Part shown: positions 25,804-33,771 of the stretch, piece by piece
Layout of the letters: every line of letters begins with the position of its first letter
Numbering within the stretch: the first letter of the stretch is position 1
Origin: Magnetococcus sp. PR-3
Lineage (GTDB): Bacteria; Pseudomonadota; Magnetococcia; Magnetococcales; Magnetococcaceae
Reading direction: 5' to 3'
NCBI RefSeq assembly: GCF_036689865.1
Contig: NZ_JBAHUQ010000031.1
Coordinates: forward strand, 1 to 64,000
DNA: 64,000 bases
The notes under the pieces: generated by a model
Databases searched by the model: none
Seen by the model: the letters and a program-made list of their open reading frames with translations, nothing else
What the model was told of the DNA's origin: nothing
Translations under genes and position numbers: made by a program

Positions 25804-26594
25804 GAATCGTCCCTTTGGTTTCCCAATATGGATGACACTCCGTTTGGCCTGCTACTGTGAGCACAAACCGACGATTATCCATGGAGTCCAGTCCCTTGCT
25901 CGCCTCTGGTGGAGGTGGGCTGTGTCTGAAGTCTCTTGGAGTCTAGGAGGTGTCTCTTATCTTACGTCGTCACTTTCTCTCCTGCTTATCGGTAAAAATC
26001 CTCTAGTTCTACAGCCTATAACGACCATTGACGTTCTCATCCCTCTCTCAATAGGTAAAGGATCGGTTGGCCTGGGGGCGTAGCTAAGAGTATGGGGAGG
26101 AGGGTGCTTGTTAAAAAATAGGTAAGAGAAAAGGTGCATATGGATGAAATGAGCAATCTGCCCCTTGCGCATAGAGCATAGATGAATGGTGCTGGTGAGC
26201 CAGAAAAAAGGTTCATCCCGAAACAGTGGGATAGGCTTTTTTTTGGACAGATCGGCAACAGGGTCGCCGCCCTGACTTTTTAAACAAACTCCAGCCCCAG
26301 CAAGATCGAAACTATTAAAAGAAGAGAATCTTTAGTCTTTAAATCTTTTGACTTTTCTTTTAAGCCTCACATCGCAATACGGATAGGGGAAGCTGCTAAA
26401 GGTCAGTAGGGCTCTAAAAGGGTTGGATGATGTGAGGCGTCTGCTAGCGATGCGAGCTTGCGAGCGGGCGGATCACAGGCAGCCAAGCCCGATTAGAAAT
26501 CCCGTCGCTTACCGGCCATGATTCGGTTTTTCTTTTTCATAGATGACGCCCCCTATTCCCCCTATTCCCGCTATTCCGAGATGGGCCAGAAAAA
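25804..26594. other. Long intergenic region, no gene supported
   Basis: About 790 bp between two leftward genes. It holds a weak hairpin ATCCC/GGGAT near 26216-26232 followed by eight T's, and an AT-rich stretch near 26300-26360. The frames here are short or antisense-like and none has a good ribosome site. It presumably holds the promoter of the coiled-coil gene. Confidence 0.4.
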
Positions 26595-26627
26595 AGCCCC
26601 CGGTCATATGGCCGGGGGCTTTTTTTG
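26595..26627. terminator. Bidirectional terminator at the end of the feo operon
   Basis: AGCCCCCGG (26595-26603) pairs with CCGGGGGCT (26612-26620), with A6 before and T7 after, so it can terminate from both sides. The feo operon reads leftward into it. Confidence 0.9.
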
Positions 26628-26629
26628 TA

Positions 26630-26863
26630 TCAGGTGTCGTGCTTCTTACCTGGAAAGGGGAGGGGGGCTTGCTTCTGCTCAGCTTCCGTTGTGGGACACT
26701 GGCTCGGCAGTGTGGGGTTGCTGCTGTCGCAGGAACATCCCGATTTGCCACAGCCCCCTTCACTGGGAGAGAGGCTGCGTTTAATACCCCGTCCGATGTA
26801 GAACACCACCCAGGCCCCGATGGGAATGAGGATAAACCACTCCCACCAGGCGACTTCACTCAT
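26630..26863 (-). CDS. FeoB-associated Cys-rich membrane protein
   Basis: A 77-residue protein starting MSEVAWWEWFILIP, overlapping the feoB stop by 4 bp. One N-terminal span (FILIPIGAWVVFYIG) is followed by a Cys cluster GGCGKSGCSCDSS and a charged tail. This matches the small Cys-rich proteins often encoded after feoB, proposed to take the place of FeoC. Confidence 0.85.
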   Translation of the reverse strand: MSEVAWWEWFILIPIGAWVVFYIGRGIKRSLSPSEGGCGKSGCSCDSSNPTLPSQCPTTEAEQKQAPLPFPGKKHDT

Positions 26864-29013
26864 AGGAGCATACCCCCCACCGTGACAATGATCCAAGCCA
26901 TGCTCCATGCCAGGGTGAAGGAGAAGGCCACCGAGAAGATCGCCCACTTCCAACCACCGGTCTCCCCCTTGATGGTGGCGATGGTGGCAATGCAGGGGGC
27001 GTAGAAGAGGGCAAAGATCATAAAGGCGAAAGCCACCAGCGGCGTCATGTTCTGGGCCAACGCCGAGCGTAGGGTGTCAGACTCCTCGGTAGACTCCTCA
27101 TCCTGGGCGTAGATCACCGCATAACTGGCCACCACCACCTCTTTGGCCAATAGACCGGTAAGAATGGCCACCGTATCCTTCCAATTGAAACCCAAGGGCT
27201 CAAAAACCGGGGTGACGCTCCGGGAGATCTGTCCCAGATAGCTCTTCTCCAGAGCCTCCTGCTTCTCAGCACGTTTCAGGGTGATGATCTGCTCATGAAC
27301 GGCATCGGTTTTGGGCTGGCTCTCAAGCTGGCTGATCTGGGTGGGGAAGTCCTGGGACCATTCAATCTCCTTGGGAAACTCCTGAAGAACCCAGATCACA
27401 ATGGACCCCACAAAGATCACACCGGCGATCTTTTTAAGGAAGTTCATCCCCTTATCCCACATGTGAATGAACACACCACGTACGGTGGGCATGCGGAAGG
27501 GGGGTAGTTCCATAACAAAGGCGCTGTCATCACCTTTGAAGAAAAATTTACTCAGCAACACCGCCGCACCCATGGCACCAAAGATGGAGATCATGTACAT
27601 GGAGAACACAACTGTACCGGCATTTTCCGCAAAAAAGGCTCCAGCAAACAGAATGAACACCGGCAGTCGGGCAGCACAGAGCATAAAGGGGTTGACCAGA
27701 ATGGTCACCATGCGGGCGCGATGATCCTCAATGGTACGGGTGGCCATCACCGCTGGCACGTTACAGCCAAAACCCATCACCATGGGGATCAGCGCCTTAC
27801 CGTGTAGGCCAAACATGTGCATCACGCGATCCATCAGAAAAGCGGCACGGGCCAGATAGCCTGTTTCGCTGAAGATGGCCATAAAGAAGAAGAGGATGAC
27901 AATGTTGGGAAGAAAGATAATGGTCCCCCCAACCCCGGCAATAATACCGTCTACAATGAGATCTTTGGCCATTCCCTCAGGCATGATGCCAGCTACAAAG
28001 TCGGAGATTGCCCCCACACCGCCTTCAATCCAGCCCATGGGAATCTCACCCACGGTAAAGGTGGTGTGGAACATCAGCCACAGCAGCCCGAAGAAAATCG
28101 GCATACCCAGAAGACGGTTGAGAAAGAGCATGTCCAGCCAGTTGGTTACCTTGTGGCGTACATCCACAAAGGTGGGCTTCTTGACCGCTTCGGCCAGGAT
28201 GCCGTTGACATAGCCGTAGCGGGCATCCGCGATCATGGCAGAACAGTGCATGCCATGGTTGTGGGAGAGGTCATAACACTCTCGGTGTACCATCTCCAGC
28301 AGATGCTCGTGATCATCCTCACGGCTGACCACCTCTTCATCCCCTTCCAGCAATTTGATGGCCAGCCAGCGGCTGTTATCCCCATCTGGGCTGTTGGGGT
28401 GAAGTTCGTTGACCAGCGTGGAGATCTTACCAACTGCTTTATCCAGGTGCATGTCAAAGTTGATAAAACGGCGGGGGCGAACTTTGCCCTCTTCTGCCTG
28501 ACGTACCACCGCCTTAATCAGCGCTTCGGTGCCCTGACCGGAACGGCCCGAGGTTTTGACTACCGGTGCACCGAGCATTTCACTGAGAGTTTTTTCATCG
28601 ATGATGGTCTCATCCTTCTCCACCTCATCCACCATGTTCAGGGCAAACACCATGGGGGTGCCCATCTCCACCAACTGGGTAGTCAGGTAGAGGGAGCGCT
28701 CCAGGTTGCCCGCATCGATAACGTTGACGATGACATCGGCCTTGCCCTCCAGAATGTAACCACGGGTCTCCCGCTCTTCGGGGGTGTCTGAGGAGAGGGC
28801 GTAGATGCCGGGCATATCCACCAAACTGAAGGTGTGATCCTGCAGGCAGACAAGGCGCTCTTTAAGGGAAACCGTCACGCGAGGATAGTTGCCCACCTGA
28901 TCTTTGCCGCCGGTCAGGCGGTTAAGAAGAGAGGTCTTGCCACAGTTGGGGTTACCAACCAGGGCTACGGTGATTGCATCCTGAGTTACCTCAGAGGGTG
29001 AATTTTCAAGCAT
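26860..29013 (-). CDS. feoB: Ferrous iron transporter B
   Basis: A 717-residue protein. The G domain shows GNPNCGKT (20-27), a switch region NYPRVTVS, DMPG (66-69), NMVD (126-129) and a SGRSGQG loop. A helical GDI-like segment follows, and then the membrane core with two gate repeats (FGCNVPAVMATRTIEDHRARM; GLLAKEVVVASYAVIYAQ). It imports Fe(II) across the inner membrane and is the main candidate iron source for magnetite. The feoA gene lies 67 bp upstream. The length is slightly below E. coli FeoB. Confidence 0.97.
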   Translation of the reverse strand: MLENSPSEVTQDAITVALVGNPNCGKTSLLNRLTGGKDQVGNYPRVTVSLKERLVCLQDHTFSLVDMPGIYALSSDTPEERETRGYILEGKADVIVNVIDAGNLERSLYLTTQLVEMGTPMVFALNMVDEVEKDETIIDEKTLSEMLGAPVVKTSGRSGQGTEALIKAVVRQAEEGKVRPRRFINFDMHLDKAVGKISTLVNELHPNSPDGDNSRWLAIKLLEGDEEVVSREDDHEHLLEMVHRECYDLSHNHGMHCSAMIADARYGYVNGILAEAVKKPTFVDVRHKVTNWLDMLFLNRLLGMPIFFGLLWLMFHTTFTVGEIPMGWIEGGVGAISDFVAGIMPEGMAKDLIVDGIIAGVGGTIIFLPNIVILFFFMAIFSETGYLARAAFLMDRVMHMFGLHGKALIPMVMGFGCNVPAVMATRTIEDHRARMVTILVNPFMLCAARLPVFILFAGAFFAENAGTVVFSMYMISIFGAMGAAVLLSKFFFKGDDSAFVMELPPFRMPTVRGVFIHMWDKGMNFLKKIAGVIFVGSIVIWVLQEFPKEIEWSQDFPTQISQLESQPKTDAVHEQIITLKRAEKQEALEKSYLGQISRSVTPVFEPLGFNWKDTVAILTGLLAKEVVVASYAVIYAQDEESTEESDTLRSALAQNMTPLVAFAFMIFALFYAPCIATIATIKGETGGWKWAIFSVAFSFTLAWSMAWIIVTVGGMLL

Positions 29014-29080
29014 GGAGGTGGCCTTTAAACCGTTTTAGAGCATGGGAAGTGGTACTGAAAAGGAGCGTTGCGACTCTAGA

Positions 29081-29308
29081 TCAGGCGATGGGTTCGATCA
29101 TGATCTTCTGTGCTTCTTTGTTGCGCAGGGTCAGTTCATAGCCCATGACAGTATAGATGCGGGGGTCACCGAAAGGAGCCTGATTGCGCAGGGTGATCTC
29201 TTTGCCTTTGGTCAGTCCCATGGAGATGAAGCGGTTACGCTCGTCATCGGAACACTTCAGACTGGCCACGCGCATCTTTTCCCCTTTTTTTAGATCTGCA
29301 AGTGTCAC
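29081..29308 (-). CDS. feoA: FeoA, SH3-like partner of FeoB
   Basis: A 75-residue protein: MTLADLKKGEKMRVASLK, ERNRFISMGLTKGKEITL, APFGDPRIYTVMGYELTLR. This is the complete FeoA SH3-like fold. It is first in the leftward feoA-feoB-Cys-rich operon and has GGAG before its ATG. Confidence 0.95.
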   Translation of the reverse strand: MTLADLKKGEKMRVASLKCSDDERNRFISMGLTKGKEITLRNQAPFGDPRIYTVMGYELTLRNKEAQKIMIEPIA

Positions 29309-29720
29309 TTTAGACTCTCCTTAATGGTTACAATCCATTAGAACGGATTAGGGCGCTACGCATAGAGCGGGTCATGGGCAGACTGCTTAAGGTGAGAAGC
29401 TTTGAGATTCTTCTTATTTGCGCACTCTAAATGAGACGCATTACTGTATTTGTGCTCATTTCCCCAGTCCTTTTATGCGCTTTCCTAAAGGGTTTTGCAA
29501 CTGCAAAATGCAACTGCAAAAACAGTTTATTGAACAGGTTTTTGAGCTTATGCAGGGGGGGGGGATGGGAATGATTCGTGTTTATTTCTTTGAAATTTCG
29601 AAAGAAAAGTTTTGACTGTTGCGCGGCTATGGGTATGATGTCCGTGTTCACAAAATGGCTGTTTCTGCCATTTTAATTGTTGATGGGTTGTTTTTCTGTC
29701 TAGCCGTGAGGATTTAAACC
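29309..29720. promoter_or_regulatory. Divergent feoA-mms6 control region
   Basis: 411 bp between divergent genes. AAATGAGACGCATTA (29429-29443) has the dyad AATG-N5-CATT and resembles part of a Fur box, which would suit iron control of feo. A run of about ten G's occurs near 29555. No credible gene. Confidence 0.35.
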
Positions 29721-30281
29721 ATGCCTGCTGCCGCGCCTACTCCAGCTACTCCTATGAAAATGCCTGCCGAACTGGAAGGGGCTAATAATATGAAAGCCTT
29801 TGCTTGTCCAGCAGCTCAAGGCACTAAGGCCAAAGGTACTGCTGCTGCCAAGGGCCAACAGCTGGCTGCAGGTGCTGGTCAGCCCCAATGTATTCCCCAA
29901 AAGGCCATTGTCGCCGGTGAGTGGGAAGCACCAGAGGCTACTAAAGCAGCCAAGGCTGCTAAAGGTGTTAAAGCGGCCAAGGCAGCCAAAGCGGGTGCAG
30001 CCAAGACTGCCCCTTTGGCAGCTAAAGCACCGGCTGCAGCCAAGGCGATGCCGGTGGCCTTGACCACCACCAAACAGGCCGCTACCGGAACCGCAGCCGC
30101 AGGTGGCGCGGCGGTTGCTTCCACCTCCTCCGTAGGGCCTAGCCTGGGGTTGGGGTTGGGGCTGGGTGCCTGGGGTCCCGTAATTTTACTGGGCGTGGCT
30201 GGTGCAGTGGGGTATGGTATCTACTCTTATATGAAAAATCGTGGCGATTCCGACAGTGAGCTGGAAGAAGCCATTAGCTGA
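29721..30281 (+). CDS. mms6: Mms6 magnetite crystal protein
   Basis: A 186-residue protein. Residues ~70-110 are Ala/Lys-rich repeats (KAAKAAKGVKAAKAAK). The LG run SLGLGLGLGAWGPVILL at ~141-157 leads into a membrane span, and the C-terminal tail DSDSELEEAIS is acidic. LG run plus acidic tail is the hallmark of Mms6, which binds iron on the magnetosome lumen side and shapes crystals. The long Ala/Lys N-terminus is larger than the mature Mms6 of Magnetospirillum. Confidence 0.92.
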   Translation: MPAAAPTPATPMKMPAELEGANNMKAFACPAAQGTKAKGTAAAKGQQLAAGAGQPQCIPQKAIVAGEWEAPEATKAAKAAKGVKAAKAAKAGAAKTAPLAAKAPAAAKAMPVALTTTKQAATGTAAAGGAAVASTSSVGPSLGLGLGLGAWGPVILLGVAGAVGYGIYSYMKNRGDSDSELEEAIS

Positions 30282-30294
30282 CGGAGTCAGGTTT

Positions 30295-30630
30295 ATGTTA
30301 CCACGTCGTGAAAAAGGGGTTGTGGCCAAACAGCGCACCCCACGCAGTCGCATTTTAGCCATGCTCAGCTACCTCGGCATTCTCTGTCTGGTACCACTGA
30401 TCTTTAACCAGGATGATGAGTACGTGGATTTCCACGCCCGTCAGGGGATTGTGCTGTGGACCTGGGGGGTGCTCTCCATTTTGGCGCTGCATGTGCCGGT
30501 GGTTGGGCCGTTCTTTTTCAGCTTTTCGGCCATGGTTATCGGTATGCTCTCTCTGGTGGGGCTGGTCTCGGTGTTGCTCTCCCGAGCATGGCGGATTCCT
30601 GGTATTGGTGTGATTGCGACCAAGCTGTAA
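30295..30630 (+). CDS. mmsF: MmsF/MamF-like magnetosome membrane protein (DUF4870-type)
   Basis: A 111-residue protein starting MLPRREKGVV, 14 bp after mms6. Three spans: ILAMLSYLGILCLVPLIF, GIVLWTWGVLSILAL, and FFSFSAMVIGMLSLVGLVSVLL, with the family signature DFHARQG between spans 1 and 2. It follows mms6 as mmsF does in Magnetospirillum, where MmsF is a major control on crystal size and shape. A paralog is at 42652; which is the true MmsF orthologue cannot be settled by eye. Confidence 0.88.
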   Translation: MLPRREKGVVAKQRTPRSRILAMLSYLGILCLVPLIFNQDDEYVDFHARQGIVLWTWGVLSILALHVPVVGPFFFSFSAMVIGMLSLVGLVSVLLSRAWRIPGIGVIATKL

Positions 30631-30648
30631 GGGGTGCAATCACCCATG

Positions 30649-30681
30649 AAAAAAGCCCGGCTACATAGCCGGGCTTTTTTT
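30649..30681. terminator. Bidirectional terminator between convergent genes
   Basis: AGCCCGGCTA (30654-30663) and TAGCCGGGCT (30666-30675) form a perfect stem with a CA loop, flanked by an A-run and a T-run. It separates mmsF from the leftward gene at 30720-30995. Confidence 0.93.
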
Positions 30682-30719
30682 TTCGAAACTTAAACAGACC
30701 TTAGGGACTCAAAGGTTGC

Positions 30720-30995
30720 TCAGGTCTGGCGTTTGTCGCGTTTATTGATGGCATCCCCCGCCATTTTGGCCAGATAGGCCATGCCCAGGGTTACCCCCAC
30801 CAGCCCCATGGCAGGGCCCATAAGTTTCAGCCCCAGCAGGGTGGGTTTGGCGGTGGCGGCCAGGGAGGGCAGGGAGAGGGAGGAGCCCTTGAGAATGGCC
30901 ACCTTTTTAGATGCCGTGATCTTGATCTCGCCTGGACCGGTAAGGGTCAGGGTATCATCACGGCCCAATTTGGTGGCGACAACGGTTTGTGTCAT
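30720..30995 (-). CDS. Small magnetosome-type membrane protein with TLTGPG motif
   Basis: A 91-residue protein starting MTQTVVATKLG with GGAG upstream. The N-terminal ~30 residues (DDTLTLTGPGEIKITASKKVA) share a motif with the Mms6-like protein at 33255. One or two hydrophobic segments follow (LLGLKLMGPAMGLVGVTLGMAYLA) and a basic end NKRDKRQT. No known family. The shared N-terminus suggests a common partner or targeting signal. Confidence 0.62.
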   Translation of the reverse strand: MTQTVVATKLGRDDTLTLTGPGEIKITASKKVAILKGSSLSLPSLAATAKPTLLGLKLMGPAMGLVGVTLGMAYLAKMAGDAINKRDKRQT

Positions 30996-31365
30996 AACAG
31001 GCTCCGATTCAAAGCGTTCTGTAGCTCCCCACACAAGGTTGCTTAGCTAGAGGCTAACCGATCCTATGCAAGAATGGAACGCTATATTTTCAAGCGATTT
31101 TTTTTTTTTTTTGAGTTTTGAACGGCTTTTCTGTCGAGTTTTAATGGGCTTATCTTTATATTCCTGCAAGCGCATACATCGCAAATTGTTTAGGGTGATG
31201 GTCTCAATGCGTTATTACTTGATGCATTCTGACGCTTCACGTAAGTCGTAAAAAGCGTTTCAACACAACGTTGTTGTGGCATCATGCGCTATGTTTTCAT
31301 GCTTGTGCCCACCGCTCTTTATCAATTAAAGTGGCGCAACCATTGTACATTGTTGAGGAGCGTGC
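30996..31365. other. Intergenic region with long T-tract
   Basis: The gap lies between divergent genes. It contains a run of about 14 T's near 31095 and no credible gene or strong hairpin. Confidence 0.4.
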
Positions 31366-32712
31366 ATGTTAGGCAGTGTGGCCGACTGGATCTGGAGTCC
31401 CTTCTTCAGTCTGATCTATCTGGAACTGGGGTTGCTGTTTCTGGTCATAACCGGAGGCTTTGCGGTACGCCGTCTGCTGCCGGTCTTCTTTGCCATGCGA
31501 CGTAAAGGGCTGCATCGCGGTGCTGATGGTGCGCCCATTGATCATGCCAAGGGGTTCTTTGCCGCCCTGGCCACCAGTATTGGGGTGGGCAACATGGCGG
31601 GGGTGGCCACAGCCATCCACCTGGGTGGACCGGGGGCGCTTTTCTGGATGTGGGTTTCAGCGCTGTTAGGGGTCTCTTTCCGTATGTGCTCCACTTACAT
31701 GGCGCTGCGTTATCAGCCTCAGGATCCCAATCATCCTCTGTTTGGTACCCCGCTGAGTTATCTAAGCCGCTTCTTTGAGGGGCGTTGGCGCTGGATACCC
31801 ACGGTGTTCGCCGGTCTGGTGATCGTTAAGGGGATGGTGGCGGCCAATCTGATCCAGACCAACTCTGTAGCCCATGCGGTGGAATCAGATCTGGGACTCT
31901 CCCACGGTATCGTGGCGTTGGCGCTGTCGGTGCTGGTGGCCATGGTGATTGTGGGCGGTCTGAAAAACATTCTTACCGTCAGCAATATTCTGGCCCCCTG
32001 GATGGCAGGCATCTATATCCTATTTGCCTTTGGTATCTTGATCGCCCACCCAGATCAGGCCATGACCGCGCTGGAGATGGTGTTCCGACACGCCTTTTCC
32101 CCCTATGCCATGGCGGGCGGGGTGGCGGGCTTTACCGTGTTGCAGGCGGTGCAGTTTGGTATCTCCCGTGGGGTGTTTTCCCACGGATCAGGTGTGGGAA
32201 TTGCACCCTTCCTACATGCGGCCAACCATGATCAGCCCATTCGTGGCGCGATTATGGCGGGGATGATCCCTATGGTGGATACCCTTCTGGTGTGCAGTGC
32301 TACAGGCTTGGTCATCTTGAGTGGCGGTCTGTGGCTGGAACATACCGGGGCCTATCTGACGGTGACCTCATTCCAACTTTACGCCGGTCCCATGGGGCGT
32401 CTGTTGGTTACCCTATTTTTGGTGGTGTTCGCCTTTACCACCATCATTAACTGGTCCTACTTTGCCGAACGCAGTTTTGTCTATCTGGGGGGGCGTAATC
32501 GGTTGGCATTCCGATGGCTGTTTGTGGCCATCGCCTTTTGTGGACCGTTTATGCCGGTGGCCGCTATCTGGTCGCTGGGGGATATTTTAATCGCATTGAT
32601 GCTCAGCTTTCATCTGGTTCCTCTGACCTATCTGGTTCTGCGCAAGCAGAAACAGTTGGGCAAGGATCTTCAAGAGGTGGTGAGCCATATGTTGGGAAAA
32701 CCCCGAACCTGA
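31366..32712 (+). CDS. AGCS-family sodium:amino acid (alanine) symporter
   Basis: A 448-residue protein with about 10-11 membrane spans and GAGGAG before the ATG. Family signatures: GFFAALATSIGVGNMAGVAT, GGPGALFWMWVSALLG, QFGISRGVFSHGSGVGIAP and GGVAGFTVLQAV. It takes up small neutral amino acids with sodium. Such a transporter is not a known magnetosome gene; it may be cargo of the island. It is closely followed by the CZB gene (10 bp). Confidence 0.88.
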   Translation: MLGSVADWIWSPFFSLIYLELGLLFLVITGGFAVRRLLPVFFAMRRKGLHRGADGAPIDHAKGFFAALATSIGVGNMAGVATAIHLGGPGALFWMWVSALLGVSFRMCSTYMALRYQPQDPNHPLFGTPLSYLSRFFEGRWRWIPTVFAGLVIVKGMVAANLIQTNSVAHAVESDLGLSHGIVALALSVLVAMVIVGGLKNILTVSNILAPWMAGIYILFAFGILIAHPDQAMTALEMVFRHAFSPYAMAGGVAGFTVLQAVQFGISRGVFSHGSGVGIAPFLHAANHDQPIRGAIMAGMIPMVDTLLVCSATGLVILSGGLWLEHTGAYLTVTSFQLYAGPMGRLLVTLFLVVFAFTTIINWSYFAERSFVYLGGRNRLAFRWLFVAIAFCGPFMPVAAIWSLGDILIALMLSFHLVPLTYLVLRKQKQLGKDLQEVVSHMLGKPRT

Positions 32713-32722
32713 CGGTGGTGTT

Positions 32723-33139
32723 ATGATCGATCTGTCCGTGGCGCGTATGCTGCACCTGGATTATGAGTTTCAACTGGAAAAGGCGATCCAGACCCGTAAG
32801 ATCTCACGTGTGACCGGCTCCAAGATCCATGTCTCTCACCATCAGTGCGAGCTGGGGATCTGGCTGGACCGATTTGGACAGGCCCGTTACAGCCACTTTC
32901 CAGAGATGGAGCCGCTGATTGCCCACCATAAGGATTTTCATCTCTATGCCGAGAAGGCTATGCGTGCCATCAAACTGATGGAGGATGAGCAGGCCGGGGC
33001 CGCCTATCAGCGGGTTAGAAACGAGAGCAAAGAGTTGATCTACCTTATGACGTTGATGGAGTATCGACTGCTGCATGAGAAGGATATTGGCCAGTTGATC
33101 AAGAAGCCTTTCAGGCTTTTGACGGGGCTTTTTCGATAA
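32723..33139 (+). CDS. Stand-alone CZB (chemoreceptor zinc-binding) domain protein
   Basis: A 138-residue protein made almost entirely of one CZB bundle. The zinc ligands are visible as KIHVSHHQCELGIWL (His and Cys) and LIAHHKDFHLYAEKA, plus an early His in MLHLDYEFQLEKAI. CZB domains are normally fused to chemoreceptors or diguanylate cyclases and sense zinc or oxidants. Here it is alone, 10 bp after the symporter gene, so a regulatory link to a separate protein is likely. Confidence 0.8.
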   Translation: MIDLSVARMLHLDYEFQLEKAIQTRKISRVTGSKIHVSHHQCELGIWLDRFGQARYSHFPEMEPLIAHHKDFHLYAEKAMRAIKLMEDEQAGAAYQRVRNESKELIYLMTLMEYRLLHEKDIGQLIKKPFRLLTGLFR

Positions 33140-33213
33140 AGCTCGATTCAACGCTAGAAAAAAAGTGGGGGGTAACGTAAAATCCCCTTTCGATGCCAGA
33201 TGTTGGTGTCATT

Positions 33214-33232
33214 CGTAATGAGAATAGATCCA
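33214..33232 (+). promoter_or_regulatory. Weak Fur-like half-site
   Basis: CGTAATGAGAATAGATCCA, 22 bp before the ATG at 33255, contains the AATGAGAAT core also seen upstream of the gene at 18228. The second half of the dyad is poor. Confidence 0.3.
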
Positions 33233-33254
33233 ATTTATCTTGGAGTGAAGTCAT

Positions 33255-33662
33255 ATGGCCATTACCAATCTGAGTGCCACCCTGATTGAAGGTGAAAAGG
33301 TCACTTTGACCGGTCCAGGCAAGTTGAAGTTCAAGGCAGTTAAGCCTGTGGCCAAAACCGCTAAGGCAGCAGCGGCCACTAAGGGGGTAGCTGCCACCAA
33401 GGGGGTAGCGGCGACCAAGGCTGCTGGTGTCAAAGGTGCTGCCACTGTCCAGAACGCCGCCCAGGCTGCCGCCATCAAAGGGGCGGCACCTGTGGCTACC
33501 GTAGCTACCGCTGGCAGCAGCGGTTCGCTGTTGGGTGGCCTGGGGTTGAACCTGGGGCTGGGTATTGGCTCCATGGGGACCTTGGCGATTGGTGCCATTC
33601 TGGTGGGGGGCGGTTACTACCTCTACCGTCGTCAGAAGGCCAAGCGTTTCTGGTCTTTCTAA
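33255..33662 (+). CDS. Mms6/MamD-like LG-rich membrane protein with TLTGPG N-terminus
   Basis: A 135-residue protein. The N-terminus EGEKVTLTGPGKLKFKAVKPVA matches that of the 91-residue protein at 30720. An Ala/Lys/Thr-rich stretch (TKGVAATKGVAATKAAGVKGAA) precedes the LG-rich run GGLGLNLGLGIGSMGTLAIG and a membrane span. The end is basic (RRQKAKRFWSF), opposite in charge to Mms6. It belongs to the LG-rich magnetosome proteins, but neither the mms6 nor the mamG name is safe. GGAG lies upstream of ATG. Confidence 0.75.
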   Translation: MAITNLSATLIEGEKVTLTGPGKLKFKAVKPVAKTAKAAAATKGVAATKGVAATKAAGVKGAATVQNAAQAAAIKGAAPVATVATAGSSGSLLGGLGLNLGLGIGSMGTLAIGAILVGGGYYLYRRQKAKRFWSF

Positions 33663-33688
33663 CCTAAGGTCTGACAGGGTTGTGGTTT

Positions 33689-33718
33689 ACAAGGAACGGT
33701 GCTCGCACCGTTCCTTGT
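33689..33718. terminator. 13-bp perfect hairpin before mamH
   Basis: ACAAGGAACGGTG (33689-33701) and CACCGTTCCTTGT (33706-33718) pair fully around CTCG. There is no T-run, so it may be a weak terminator or a processing or attenuation hairpin 54 bp before mamH. Confidence 0.55.
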
Positions 33719-33771
33719 CGTATCGTTGTCTTGAGTCAAACACCTTGAAACGGGTAGGTAAATAAGCGCGC

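Noticed and set aside
26518-27004. Forward frames of 88 and 153 codons near the end of feoB
   Set aside because: They read through the terminator and antisense to the Cys-rich protein and feoB; no family resemblance.
27817-28791. 324-codon forward frame opposite feoB
   Set aside because: Antisense shadow of a fully recognisable FeoB; His-rich nonsense composition.
33255-33662. Naming this protein Mms6 or MamG
   Set aside because: It has the LG run but a basic rather than acidic end and a different N-terminal module; mms6 proper is at 29721.
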